From Dyadobacter sp. LHD-138 (GTDB taxonomy: Bacteria > Bacteroidota > Bacteroidia > Cytophagales > Spirosomataceae): a DNA stretch of 64,000 nt. Shown here in pieces: positions 52,871 through 61,812 of this stretch (positions within the stretch are counted from its first letter, which is position 1; each line of letters begins with the position of its first letter). Location: assembly GCF_030929615.1 (NCBI RefSeq), contig NZ_JAVFVU010000010.1, forward strand, positions 62,001 to 126,000, given 5' to 3'. The notes below the pieces were generated by a model. It was not told the origin of the DNA, made no database searches, and was given only the letters and a program-made list of their open reading frames with translations. Made by a program: the position numbers and the translations under genes.

Positions 52871-53686
52871 TTAAGTTAATGTATTCACAAAACCTGCGAT
52901 AACTTCATACATTTCTTTCGGGTTGTCGTAAAAAACAAAATGGTTGCTGCCGGGAATACACTTGATGTTCATGCCATTATTTACAAGCCTGGGAATGTAT
53001 GACAGGTTTTTATTTTCTTCCCCATAAATAAAAATCCGTGGAATTTCCATCGTCAGGTACTGTTCCAGCAATTCCCCCGTCGCAGAATAGGCTACGGTTT
53101 GGAAACTGTAATGGTAGTACGATTTGATATTGGTGTTGAGCTGTAAGTTGTTGGCAATAATATGATATCCCGCATTCCCTTTTTTCTTCATGTCAGTAAT
53201 GACTTTCGGAAAAATTTCTTTGGAAAACCGGTCATATTCGTGGTTTACCACCATATTGGAAAACATGCAATCTTCCGGCATCAGATTTCCTTCAATGTTG
53301 ATGTATCCCTTTATTTTATCCAGACCGCCTCTTTGCAGATACAACAGCGTGGTTAAACCGCCCATGCTGGTGCCGGTCAGAATAAAATCTTTGATAGCCA
53401 GTTTATCAATAAACAGGGAAGTGATTGCGGCAAGATCGTCGATATTAAGCGGATCCTCTTCATAATAACTGGAATTGCCCGTGCCGGGGTTATCAAAGCA
53501 AATTAAGGTATGGTCGGCCAGCGCATCGGCTTTGCAGGCTTCCCAGTAATTTTCTTTGGAACCACCCAGTCCGTGGACAAATAACAAGGTCTCCTTCCGT
53601 CCCTGACGATAGAAATATTCGATGTCAAATTTTCTGTTATCATAAAATAACTGAATGCTGTCGATTTGTGGTGTCTGCTTGGGCAT
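52871..53686 (-). CDS. Alpha/beta hydrolase
   Basis: The 271-residue protein has the alpha/beta hydrolase core: oxyanion turn FVHGLGGSKENYWEA (37-51), the DNPGTGNSS strand-turn, nucleophile Ser107 in LTGTSMGGLTTLL, and the catalytic His in IPGSNHFVFYDNPKEM near residue 248. No signal peptide is seen, so it is probably cytoplasmic. Substrate unknown. It is followed on the minus strand by the HMG-CoA-lyase-family gene. Confidence 0.92.
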   Translation of the reverse strand: MPKQTPQIDSIQLFYDNRKFDIEYFYRQGRKETLLFVHGLGGSKENYWEACKADALADHTLICFDNPGTGNSSYYEEDPLNIDDLAAITSLFIDKLAIKDFILTGTSMGGLTTLLYLQRGGLDKIKGYINIEGNLMPEDCMFSNMVVNHEYDRFSKEIFPKVITDMKKKGNAGYHIIANNLQLNTNIKSYYHYSFQTVAYSATGELLEQYLTMEIPRIFIYGEENKNLSYIPRLVNNGMNIKCIPGSNHFVFYDNPKEMYEVIAGFVNTLT

Positions 53687-53705
53687 AGGGTTTATTTTTT
53701 AACTG

Positions 53706-53768
53706 TCGGCTGTCAGTAACCGGATTAAAAGCATCTATCTGACAGCCGAAAGCTGGCTGCCGATAGCC
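53706..53768. repeat. Intergenic inverted repeat related to that at 43.6 kb
   Basis: TCGGCTGTCAG (53706-53716) and CTGACAGCCGA (53739-53749) form a perfect 11-bp inverted repeat with a 22-base spacer. GGCTGCCGATAGCC follows (53755-53768). The words resemble the repeat at 43594-43669. It lies between two minus-strand genes. Confidence 0.55.
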
Positions 53769-53774
53769 TATTAT

Positions 53775-54635
53775 CTAACTATTTACTAATTCCAAAAACA
53801 TTTGACGGGCTTCATCCAGCGCCTTCATATCCAAACAGGTCAGGTCCTTTTTTTCTCTGGCAAAATCCAGCAACCTTTCCATCGGCATATTGCCCACCAG
53901 ATCATCCTGGGCCATCGGGCAGCCTCCATAACCTAACAATGCGCCGTCAAACCTGCGGCATCCAGCGGCGTAGGCAGCATCAATTTTTACTTGCCAGGCT
54001 TCGGCCTTGGTATGAAAATGCGCTCCGAATTCCAGATCCGGATACGTTGGTATCAATTGTTTAAAAAGCGCCGTAATATCATGCACATGCGCAAGACCAA
54101 CGGTGTCGGCCAGTGAAAATATTTTTATTCCCAAAGCGGAAAGCTTTTTTACCCAGTGCAAAACAATTTCCGGACTCCAGACATCATCATACGGATTGCC
54201 AAAACCCATTGAAATATAAATCACCAGTTTTTTTCCGTGTTGTCTGCATAAAGACTGAATTTGCTCAACTCTACCCAGGGATTCGTTGATCGTCGCGTGG
54301 GTATTTCGCAGCTGAAAAGTTTCCGAGATGGAAAACGGATAACCCAGATACGTGATCTGGTCAAAAACACAGGCTTCGGCAGCACCACGTTCGTTGGCTA
54401 CGATAGCCAGCAATTTGGTGGAAGTCGCAGAAAGATCAAGTTTGGGAATCATGTCAGCCGTATCGCTGACCTGTGGCATGGCTTTGGGAGAAACAAAACT
54501 GCCAAAGTCCAGCGTGTCAAAACCAACCTGAAGAAGTTTGTTCAGGTAGTCAATTTTTTTTTGTGTAGGAATAAAAGGATGATGGCCCTGCCATGCGTCC
54601 CGGGGGCATTCGATAAGTTTCATAGGCAAAGGCAT
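53775..54635 (-). CDS. HMG-CoA lyase family protein
   Basis: The 286-residue TIM-barrel protein has the family signatures: LIECPRDAWQG (7-17, catalytic Arg12-Asp13, although the usual ending is GLQ), SFVSPKAMPQ (46-55), the metal His pair in EFGAHFHTKAEAW and the Cys loop GYGGCPMAQDDLVGNM. HMG-CoA lyase splits HMG-CoA to acetoacetate and acetyl-CoA in leucine and ketone metabolism; related citramalate-type lyases are similar, so the exact reaction is not certain. It is 92 bases downstream of the epimerase gene, with a terminator between. Confidence 0.88.
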   Translation of the reverse strand: MPLPMKLIECPRDAWQGHHPFIPTQKKIDYLNKLLQVGFDTLDFGSFVSPKAMPQVSDTADMIPKLDLSATSTKLLAIVANERGAAEACVFDQITYLGYPFSISETFQLRNTHATINESLGRVEQIQSLCRQHGKKLVIYISMGFGNPYDDVWSPEIVLHWVKKLSALGIKIFSLADTVGLAHVHDITALFKQLIPTYPDLEFGAHFHTKAEAWQVKIDAAYAAGCRRFDGALLGYGGCPMAQDDLVGNMPMERLLDFAREKKDLTCLDMKALDEARQMFLELVNS

Positions 54636-54671
54636 TGGGTTTTGCTATGATATTTATTGAAAAACAAAACC

Positions 54672-54718
54672 GGGATTGGTTAAGTCGCACGAACATGCAG
54701 CAAAATCTAACCAATCCC
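54672..54718 (-). terminator. Terminator of the epimerase gene
   Basis: GGGATTGGTTA (54672-54682) pairs with TAACCAATCCC (54708-54718). On the minus strand the hairpin is followed by CGGTTTTGTTTTTC, a T-rich tract. It separates the epimerase from the HMG-CoA-lyase-family gene. Confidence 0.75.
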
Positions 54719-54727
54719 AGTCTTATA

Positions 54728-55789
54728 TTATTTCAAGATCGGAGCCAGGTCCTTCTCGTTTTCTGCCAGCCACGCCGTGATTTCTTCCACAATCTGGCGA
54801 ATGCCGATTTTAGGTTCCCAGCCTGTCAAAGCCGTTACTTTCGTATTGTCAGTCAGATAAAGACGTATATCGGCAGTCCGTGTTTCCGGTACCACTTTGA
54901 TCGGAATGGTTTTGCCCGTCACTTCCTGACAGATTTTGGTAAGTTCCTGCAACGAAGCGCTGCTTTGCAAACCGCCGCCCGCATTCAGGATTTCTCCGTT
55001 CACTTTATCCAGGTTGTGCAACTGCCAGTCGATCAAACGGTAAAGGTCCGCCACGTGAAGCATATCACGCATTTGTTTTCCCGTACCACCGTATCCAAAA
55101 TAGCCCAGTTGTTGCTCAAAATAGTGTTTTGCGATCCAAAGCACCATAACGCCCTGATCTACTTTACCCATTTGCCACGGACCCGTGATAACGCCGCAAC
55201 GGTTAATAACCGTACGCAGGTTATAGAATTCATTGTACTCCTGAATAATTAGTTCAGAAGCCAGTTTGGTCGTTCCGTACAGGGAACGCGCACCGTTAAG
55301 GGGGAAATCTTCGGCAATTCCTTTGGCAGAAACACCAGGAACAGGCTGGTCGTCCGCCAATGAAAAACGTGTTTCCTCCTCAACAAAATTCAGTGTTTCA
55401 ATCGTTTTGATCGGATAAACACGGCTTGTTGAAAGGAAAATGAAACCTGCCTTATGCTTAAGCGCATAGTTCAGGCAGTTGACCGTTCCTACCAGGTTGG
55501 TGTTGATCAAATAATCGGGTGTGCCGTCAAGACCTGCAAGAACCGATGGCTCAGCAGATGCTTCAATCACTGTATCGACTGCCGGAAAGGCATCAAAGTC
55601 TTCTTTGTTACGAATATCGCCGTGCACAAATTCAACGCCTGCCTGTTTCAGACGGCTCAGATTGAGTTCAGAACCACGGCGTTTAAGGTTGTCCAGCGCA
55701 AAAATCTGGTAATCCGGATAATTTAATTTTAGTGATATCGCCAGAGCCGATCCTACAAAGCCGGCGCCACCGGTAATAAGTATTTTCAT
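54728..55789 (-). CDS. NAD-dependent sugar-nucleotide epimerase (CDP-paratose 2-epimerase-like)
   Basis: The 353-residue short-chain dehydrogenase-like protein has the Rossmann start ILITGGAGFVGSALAI (3-18), then LDNLKRRGSELNLSRLKQAG, the catalytic Ser region STSRVYP, the YxxxK motif SLYGTTKLASE and a substrate loop with GPWQMGKVDQGV that is typical of CDP-paratose 2-epimerases and relatives. The protein ends in a normal C-terminal helix. It probably makes a precursor for a surface polysaccharide; the exact sugar is inferred. A TAACTTTG element lies upstream. Confidence 0.9.
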   Translation of the reverse strand: MKILITGGAGFVGSALAISLKLNYPDYQIFALDNLKRRGSELNLSRLKQAGVEFVHGDIRNKEDFDAFPAVDTVIEASAEPSVLAGLDGTPDYLINTNLVGTVNCLNYALKHKAGFIFLSTSRVYPIKTIETLNFVEEETRFSLADDQPVPGVSAKGIAEDFPLNGARSLYGTTKLASELIIQEYNEFYNLRTVINRCGVITGPWQMGKVDQGVMVLWIAKHYFEQQLGYFGYGGTGKQMRDMLHVADLYRLIDWQLHNLDKVNGEILNAGGGLQSSASLQELTKICQEVTGKTIPIKVVPETRTADIRLYLTDNTKVTALTGWEPKIGIRQIVEEITAWLAENEKDLAPILK

Positions 55790-55841
55790 GAATAATATTG
55801 ATATATGAAAGTTTGAGTGAACGTGTGCTCGCTTCGAACTT

Positions 55842-55849
55842 CAAAGTTA
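55842..55849 (-). promoter_or_regulatory. TAnnTTTG element for the epimerase gene
   Basis: On the minus strand it reads TAACTTTG, about 53 bases before the epimerase start. The minus-33 element is not clear. Confidence 0.4.
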
Positions 55850-56050
55850 GGATCATTCAGGAAATTTGGAGGGATAAGTTGTTGTTTTTTATGGAACGGC
55901 GTATACATACCGTTTGCGAACATTTAATAAATAAAGTTCTTAAGTATATAGTAAGTCACTATTATTAATAACTTTAATACATAATTGGCTTTCCTGCCAC
56001 AAACGACTGTGCTTGTTCGTATTACGTTTAAAACTCCCTGGACCCGATAT

Positions 56051-56785
56051 ATGCGTATTTTTACATTCTGCCTGTTTATTTTTTTATGTGTTTTCGGTCC
56101 TGGTTACGGGCAGCTGGCTGATTCCAAATCTGCTGTTCCAGACGCTGTGCCGGCATATCCCCTCTCGCTTTACAAAGCCGCGACCACCGATGCACAAAAT
56201 CTTTACAACGGAAGATTGTATTTTATCTATGATGCGCGGGGTGAGGAACATCAGTTTCTTGATGCGCGAAAACTGGAAAAAGGAATGGTGTTCTATGACG
56301 GGCAGCAGTATGACAGTATTCCGATGATGTATGATCTGGTGCGGGATGAGTTGATTATCACGCATATTAATGGTTATGAAAATATTTTGCTGCAATCGCC
56401 GAAGGTGCAGTATTTCTCTTTTTATAATCACAATTTCAGACGATTTGAATCGGGGAAAGGCATTAACCCGGAGATGCGTACCGGTTTTTATGATGAGATC
56501 TACAACGGGAAAACAAAGACGTTAATCCGCCGGGTTAAAGAGCGTCAGGAAAAAATTGTCGAGAAAAAAGTGGTTGCCCTGTTTCCGGCAAAGAACTTCT
56601 ATTATTTATATAAAAATGGAAAGTATAACTCGGTACGTTCTAAAAAGTCCGTACTGGCACTTTTTCCTGCGCATAAGAGTGAATTGCGCAGAGCATTGCG
56701 CGAGAAAAAGGTCCGATTTCGCAAAAATCGCGAGACTGCTATTGTAACGATGGTTGCCCGCTACGATGAACTAACTAAACCATGA
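56051..56785 (+). CDS. Secreted protein of unknown function, operon leader
   Basis: From ATG 56051 the product is 244 residues with a signal peptide (about 1-20, FTFCLFIFLCVFGPGYGQ). An earlier in-frame start at 55985 would add 22 residues and hide the signal. The remainder is mixed alpha/beta with basic stretches (KSELRRALREKKVRFRKNRE) and no recognised motif. Its TGA overlaps the ATG of the TonB receptor gene (ATGA), so the two are translationally coupled. It is probably a periplasmic partner of the receptor; its function is unknown. Confidence 0.83.
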   Translation: MRIFTFCLFIFLCVFGPGYGQLADSKSAVPDAVPAYPLSLYKAATTDAQNLYNGRLYFIYDARGEEHQFLDARKLEKGMVFYDGQQYDSIPMMYDLVRDELIITHINGYENILLQSPKVQYFSFYNHNFRRFESGKGINPEMRTGFYDEIYNGKTKTLIRRVKERQEKIVEKKVVALFPAKNFYYLYKNGKYNSVRSKKSVLALFPAHKSELRRALREKKVRFRKNRETAIVTMVARYDELTKP

Positions 56786-59553
56786 AAATATTCAGAAACT
56801 TTACGCTCCTTTTTAGTCTGATCTTTTTCTCTCAGTATGGCTGGGCCCAGCAGGTTACGGAACCGCGCATCACCATGCGTTTGGATTCGGCCCGTTTTAA
56901 CGATTTTGTGAAAGATGTGGAACGACAAACCGGTTATTTTTTCTACTACGATGCGGCACGTTTCGATAGTCTGACGATCGATCTTGATGTAAAAGACCAG
57001 ACCATCCGCGCAGTATTGGAGCAGGTTTTTCGGGGTTCGGATTTTACCTATGCTTTCGATGTGGGCAAACGGGTGTACATCACCGAAGGTCAGAAAATTA
57101 TCACACAGCTTCAGCCCGGGCTGTTCAATCCGAATAGTCCTGATGGAAATGAACCGGTGACTTATGCCAGTCCGGATAATGCAGCCCAGGAAAAATTGTT
57201 GTCGACAGCAGAAAGCAAGTTGCATGAAATTGGTATAAAAAAGTATAAAATTCAGCCCGGGAATTCAACCGTGACAGGTTATATCCGAAGCGCTGTAACG
57301 GGCGAGCCTGTGGTCGGTGCCGCTATTTTTATTGAATCACCCTCCATTGGTGTCACCACGGATGCCTTGGGTTTTTACGCTTTAACGATACCGCGCGGCA
57401 AGCAGAAACTGAAAATCAAAAGTTTTGGTATGCGGGAGACGCAGCGTCAGATTATCCTTTATTCTGACGGAAAGCTGGATGTCGAGATGCGGGAAAGCGT
57501 GATCGCGCTGAAGGAGGTTTCTGTTAAGGCAGGCATGGATAAAAACGTAGTGGGAACACAGATGGGGCAGGTAAAACTGACGATTAAAAATCTGAAACAG
57601 GTCCCGACCGTTTTTGGCGAAACAGATCTTTTGAGGACGGTGCTAACGTTGCCAGGCGTGAAATCGGTAGGGGAAAACAGTACCGGACTTAACGTGCGCG
57701 GAGGTTCTACGGATCAAAACCTGATCCAGTTTAATGACGCTGTAATTTACAATCCATCCCATTTGTTTGGTTTTTTCTCGGCGTTTAACCCTGACGTTTT
57801 GAAGGATGTGGAATTATACAAAAGCACCATCCCGTCAAGATTCGGAGGCCGGTTATCTTCTGTGCTGGATATCAACAGCCGGGACGGAAATAAAAAGAAA
57901 TTTGTCGCATCCGGCGGTGTTGGGCTGGTTACAGGCAGGCTGACGCTCGAAGGCCCGATCATCAAGGATAAAACTTCTTTCATGCTGGGCGGGCGCTCAA
58001 CGTATTCAAGCTGGCTGCTGAAACGTCTTGACGATGCAAAGTACAACAAAAGTTCTGCGTCTTTTTACGATGTTAACTTTAACGTAAGCCATGAGATTAA
58101 TGAAAAGAACAGCCTTTTCGTGACGGCCTACATGAGTAAGGATAAGTTTAAATTATTTGGTGATACAACCTATTCCTACCAGAATCAGCTTGCTTCCCTG
58201 AAATGGAAACACACGTTCAACAGTCGCTTGTACGGAGAATTTACGGCTTCCCACAGCAAGTATAACTATGAAATGGAAAGTCAGGGTTTGCCGTTGAACG
58301 CTTTCAATCTGAAATTTGATATCAACCAGTCGCAGTTTAAAGCCGATTTTAATTATGTCCTGCACCCAAAACATACGTTGGATTTTGGGTTAAGTTCTAT
58401 TTATTACAAGTTACATCCAGGTTCTTTCCAGCCCAACAGTGAGCAATCGCTGGTTATTCCGGACGAATTGCAGCGGGAACAGGCTTTGGAAAGTGCGCTG
58501 TACATCGAAGACAAATTTGAGGTCAATCCGAAGCTTTCGATCACGGCCGGTTTGCGTTATTCCTTTTATCAGTATCTGGGGCCGAGAACGGTAAATAAAT
58601 ACGTTCCGGGTTTCCCGATTGATAAAATTTATGAAGACGGAACGCAAACTTATGCTTCCGGCAAAAAGATCAAAGGTTATGGCGGGCCGGAATACCGCCT
58701 TTCGCTGCGTTACACCGTTTACGACAATCTGGCGGTGAAAGTAAGTTACAATACGCTGAGGCAATACATCCATTTACTGACGAATACCATGACGGTTTCT
58801 CCAACCGATATCTGGAAACTGAGCGATCAGTATATCAAACCACAAACCGGAGACCAGGTTTCTGTCGGATTGTACAAAAATTTCAGGGGAAATAAAATTG
58901 AAGTTTCACTGGAAGGTTATTACAAAAACATCCAGAACTTTCTGGATTACAAAGGCGGTGATTCCCTGATCATGAATCCGCGCATCGAAGCGGCGGTTTT
59001 GGGGACAAGGGGAAAAGCCTATGGAGTGGAACTGATGGTGAAAAAGATGACGGGCAAGCTCAACGGCTGGGTCGGTTATACCTATTCGCGCACGCTTCTC
59101 AGAGCACTCGATCGTGAATCCGCGGATGCACCAAACAAAGGCAATTATTATCCGAGCAATTACGACAAGCCGCATGATTTTACAATGATCACGAATTACA
59201 GGCTCTCTCACAGGTTCAGTGTTTCATTCAACTTTACTTACAGTACCGGTCGGCCTTATACACCACCGGTGGGCAAATATATTATTGACGGAGCACAGCG
59301 GGTTTACTATGCGGACAGGAACCAGTTCAGGATACCGGATTATTACCGGGCCGATCTGGCGATGAATATTGAGGGGAATCATAAGGTGAGGAAACTGGCG
59401 CACAGCTCCTGGACGCTGGCCGTGTATAATGTACTGGGAAGAAAAAATCCATCGTCTGTATATTTCCAGACGCAGGGTGGCAGGGTGAACGGATATCAGC
59501 TGTCGATTTTCGGCCAGCCGATACCAACCATCACGTACAATTTTAGATTTTAA
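56782..59553 (+). CDS. TonB-dependent receptor with STN and carboxypeptidase-like domains
   Basis: The 923-residue outer-membrane receptor has a signal peptide (1-22, ending GWAQ), an STN domain (about 28-105, FNDFVKDVERQTGYFFYYDA), a linker, a carboxypeptidase regulatory-like domain (about 164-240, VTGYIRSAVTGEPVVGAAIF), a plug (about 263-370, NVRGGSTDQNLIQFNDAVIY) and a barrel to the end (GQPIPTITYNFRF). STN domains usually signal to a FecR anti-sigma factor, but no sigma or FecR gene is in the window. It overlaps the previous gene by 4 bases, and a DUF4249 gene starts 10 bases after it. The ligand is unknown. Confidence 0.95.
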   Translation: MKIFRNFTLLFSLIFFSQYGWAQQVTEPRITMRLDSARFNDFVKDVERQTGYFFYYDAARFDSLTIDLDVKDQTIRAVLEQVFRGSDFTYAFDVGKRVYITEGQKIITQLQPGLFNPNSPDGNEPVTYASPDNAAQEKLLSTAESKLHEIGIKKYKIQPGNSTVTGYIRSAVTGEPVVGAAIFIESPSIGVTTDALGFYALTIPRGKQKLKIKSFGMRETQRQIILYSDGKLDVEMRESVIALKEVSVKAGMDKNVVGTQMGQVKLTIKNLKQVPTVFGETDLLRTVLTLPGVKSVGENSTGLNVRGGSTDQNLIQFNDAVIYNPSHLFGFFSAFNPDVLKDVELYKSTIPSRFGGRLSSVLDINSRDGNKKKFVASGGVGLVTGRLTLEGPIIKDKTSFMLGGRSTYSSWLLKRLDDAKYNKSSASFYDVNFNVSHEINEKNSLFVTAYMSKDKFKLFGDTTYSYQNQLASLKWKHTFNSRLYGEFTASHSKYNYEMESQGLPLNAFNLKFDINQSQFKADFNYVLHPKHTLDFGLSSIYYKLHPGSFQPNSEQSLVIPDELQREQALESALYIEDKFEVNPKLSITAGLRYSFYQYLGPRTVNKYVPGFPIDKIYEDGTQTYASGKKIKGYGGPEYRLSLRYTVYDNLAVKVSYNTLRQYIHLLTNTMTVSPTDIWKLSDQYIKPQTGDQVSVGLYKNFRGNKIEVSLEGYYKNIQNFLDYKGGDSLIMNPRIEAAVLGTRGKAYGVELMVKKMTGKLNGWVGYTYSRTLLRALDRESADAPNKGNYYPSNYDKPHDFTMITNYRLSHRFSVSFNFTYSTGRPYTPPVGKYIIDGAQRVYYADRNQFRIPDYYRADLAMNIEGNHKVRKLAHSSWTLAVYNVLGRKNPSSVYFQTQGGRVNGYQLSIFGQPIPTITYNFRF

Positions 59554-59563
59554 ACCGGGAAAA

Positions 59564-60673
59564 ATGAAAGGATACTGTTTTTTGATAATCGTTTTCCTGA
59601 CTTCGCTTTTTATAGTGATCGGCTGCGTGGAACCTTTTTCACCGCCCGAGGTAAATTCGGATGAGGGATATCTGGTTATTGATGGATTTTTAAATGTTGG
59701 CTTAGATACCAGCCGAATCGAATTGAGCCATACACAGAACACCAATACCCAGACATCGGTACTTAAAGAACCGGGGGCAAAACTGACGGTGGAAGGAGAA
59801 AAAGGTGAAACTTATGCTTTTACCGAGAAAGGGAACGGATCGTATTATTTGCCGCCATATTCTTTCAACACCGCTCAGAAATACAGGCTGCGCGTCAAAA
59901 CGCGGGTGGGCGGGGAATATCTTTCGGATTTTGTTGAAGTGAAAAACACGCCTGCAATCGACGCCATTGAAGGAAAATTGGACACACGACAGGATGCGAT
60001 GGTGATGCAGGTGAATACGCATGATGCAACGAACAGTACCCGGTTCTATCGCTGGGGATTTGAGGAGACCTGGGAATATCGTGCGGCATTTTATTCTTCG
60101 CTGGAACTTGTCGGCGGTCAAATTGTAAGTCGGAAGAATGATATAAACCTTTGCTGGCGTACGCTGAAATCGTCCAATATTTTACTGGGATCGACCATCA
60201 AATTATCACAGGATATTATTAAAGATCTGCCGCTTACTACCGTGCCAATAGCAACGAACAAACTGTATATCAAATACAGTATTCTGGTTAAGCAATACGG
60301 ACTTACACAGGATGCTTTCGAATACTGGACGAGTCTGGCCAAAACGACCGAAGGGACCGGGAGTTTATTTGATCCGCTGCCGTCGCAGATTACGGGAAAT
60401 ATCAGGAGTACGACCAATCCGAAAGAGCTGGTTTTTGGCTATTTCAGTGCGGCGGTGGAACAGAAAAAACGGATTTTTCTGACGCCCAATTTGGGCCGAT
60501 ATCCAACTTGCTCTGCTCCGGACACACTGGAGATCAAGGACGCATTGAAGTCCGCGAACATGCTGATGAATTATTATGGCGAAAGATCCGAATATATACT
60601 CGAAACCATTGATTATTGCGCGGATTGCCGGGAGCAGGGGGGTGTCACGAAAAGGCCTGCTTTTTGGGAATGA
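59564..60673 (+). CDS. DUF4249 lipoprotein, first copy
   Basis: The 369-residue protein starts with a lipoprotein signal and Cys21 (IGCVEPFSPPEV). DUF4249 proteins often sit beside TonB receptors in Bacteroidota and are thought to work with them, though no reaction is known. Features are an opening beta domain (YLVIDGFLNVGLDTSRIELS), a conserved central block (NILLGSTIKLSQDIIKDLPL) and a C-terminal CADC pair in DYCADCREQGG, probably a disulfide or metal site. The next gene is a close paralogue, and the stop overlaps its ATG. Confidence 0.94.
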   Translation: MKGYCFLIIVFLTSLFIVIGCVEPFSPPEVNSDEGYLVIDGFLNVGLDTSRIELSHTQNTNTQTSVLKEPGAKLTVEGEKGETYAFTEKGNGSYYLPPYSFNTAQKYRLRVKTRVGGEYLSDFVEVKNTPAIDAIEGKLDTRQDAMVMQVNTHDATNSTRFYRWGFEETWEYRAAFYSSLELVGGQIVSRKNDINLCWRTLKSSNILLGSTIKLSQDIIKDLPLTTVPIATNKLYIKYSILVKQYGLTQDAFEYWTSLAKTTEGTGSLFDPLPSQITGNIRSTTNPKELVFGYFSAAVEQKKRIFLTPNLGRYPTCSAPDTLEIKDALKSANMLMNYYGERSEYILETIDYCADCREQGGVTKRPAFWE

Positions 60674-61812
60674 TTAACTGGATGGCTATGAAGAACAAAT
60701 ACGTGCAGATGATTGGCGTTTTTATGCTGCTATTTTTGATATACAGCTGCGTAGAGCCATTTTCTCCGCCAGAGGTAAACGATGATCAGGGATATCTGGT
60801 CGTTGATGGGTTTTTAAATGTTGGCTCAGATACCAGCCGGATTGAGCTGAGCCATACGCAAAACACCAATGCAACATTAGCCGTAGCGAGGGAATCGGGG
60901 GCGAAAGTTGTGGTAGAACAGGAAAATGGAGGGACATTCCCATTTGTCGAAAAGGGAAGCGGCTCTTATTTTTTGCCGCCGCAGACGTTCAGTAAATTAG
61001 CAAAATACCGGCTGCGTGTCAAAACCGTAAACGGACGTGAATATCTTTCAGATTTTGTGGCGGTGAAGGATACGCCACCGATTGACGGTATCGAGGGGAA
61101 GTACGATGCACGGCAGAATGCGATGGTTATGCAAGTGAATACGCATGATGCCACAAATAATACCCGATTTTATCGCTGGAAATTTGAGGAAACCTGGGAA
61201 TACCGGGCTGCAAATTATTCCGCTCTTGAGGCGATTACCAATGCAGATGACGAGAGGGAGATTATTTCCAGACGACAGGATATCAATGTTTGCTGGCGGA
61301 CAATAAAATCGGCCAATATTTTACTGGGATCGACCATTAAGCTTTCGCAGGATATTATTAAAGATTTGCCGCTGACGACGGTTCCTGTCTCTACAAATAA
61401 GCTTTACATTAAATACAGTATTTTAATAAAGCAATACGGACTTACCCAGGATGCCTTTGAGTATTGGACGAGTCTGGCCAAAACAACGGAAGGAACAGGG
61501 AGTTTGTTTGACCCGCTTCCATCACAGATTACCGGAAATATTAAAAATACAGCTGATGGTCAGGAACTGGTTTTTGGTTATTTCAGTGCTTCTGTGGAAC
61601 AGAAAAAGCGGATTTTTCTGACACCGGGCCTTGGAATGTATCCAAGGTGTATTGATCCTGATACCCTGACACTGGATGAGGCCAAGAAAACCAGCTCACT
61701 GTTATTGAATACTGTCGGGATAAGATTCGACTCCGTGCTTGTAGCCAGTGATTTTTGCGCGGATTGCCGTGTGCAGGGCGGCGTTACTACTAAACCTTCA
61801 TTTTGGGAATGA
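60670..61812 (+). CDS. DUF4249 lipoprotein, second copy
   Basis: The 380-residue protein starts at ATG 60670, which overlaps the previous stop as ATGA; ATGs at 60682 and 60688 are possible but less coupled. Lipobox Cys27 is in IYSCVEPFSPPEV. The sequence tracks the first copy from end to end: DGFLNVGSDTSRIELSHTQN, the near-identical centre NILLGSTIKLSQDIIKDLPL to KTTEGTGSLFDPLPSQITGN, and the final CADC motif. Differences are mostly at the ligand-like loops. It arises from tandem duplication. Its stop overlaps the next start. Confidence 0.94.
   Translation: MINWMAMKNKYVQMIGVFMLLFLIYSCVEPFSPPEVNDDQGYLVVDGFLNVGSDTSRIELSHTQNTNATLAVARESGAKVVVEQENGGTFPFVEKGSGSYFLPPQTFSKLAKYRLRVKTVNGREYLSDFVAVKDTPPIDGIEGKYDARQNAMVMQVNTHDATNNTRFYRWKFEETWEYRAANYSALEAITNADDEREIISRRQDINVCWRTIKSANILLGSTIKLSQDIIKDLPLTTVPVSTNKLYIKYSILIKQYGLTQDAFEYWTSLAKTTEGTGSLFDPLPSQITGNIKNTADGQELVFGYFSASVEQKKRIFLTPGLGMYPRCIDPDTLTLDEAKKTSSLLLNTVGIRFDSVLVASDFCADCRVQGGVTTKPSFWE

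Noticed and set aside
54635..55252. A 205-residue plus-strand frame over the epimerase gene
   Set aside because: It is opposite the epimerase, whose Rossmann and YxxxK motifs are clear; the plus frame has no motif.
56782..59553. A FecR/sigma-factor regulated iron uptake locus
   Set aside because: The STN domain suggests it, but no sigma factor, FecR or iron gene lies nearby, so the ligand cannot be claimed.
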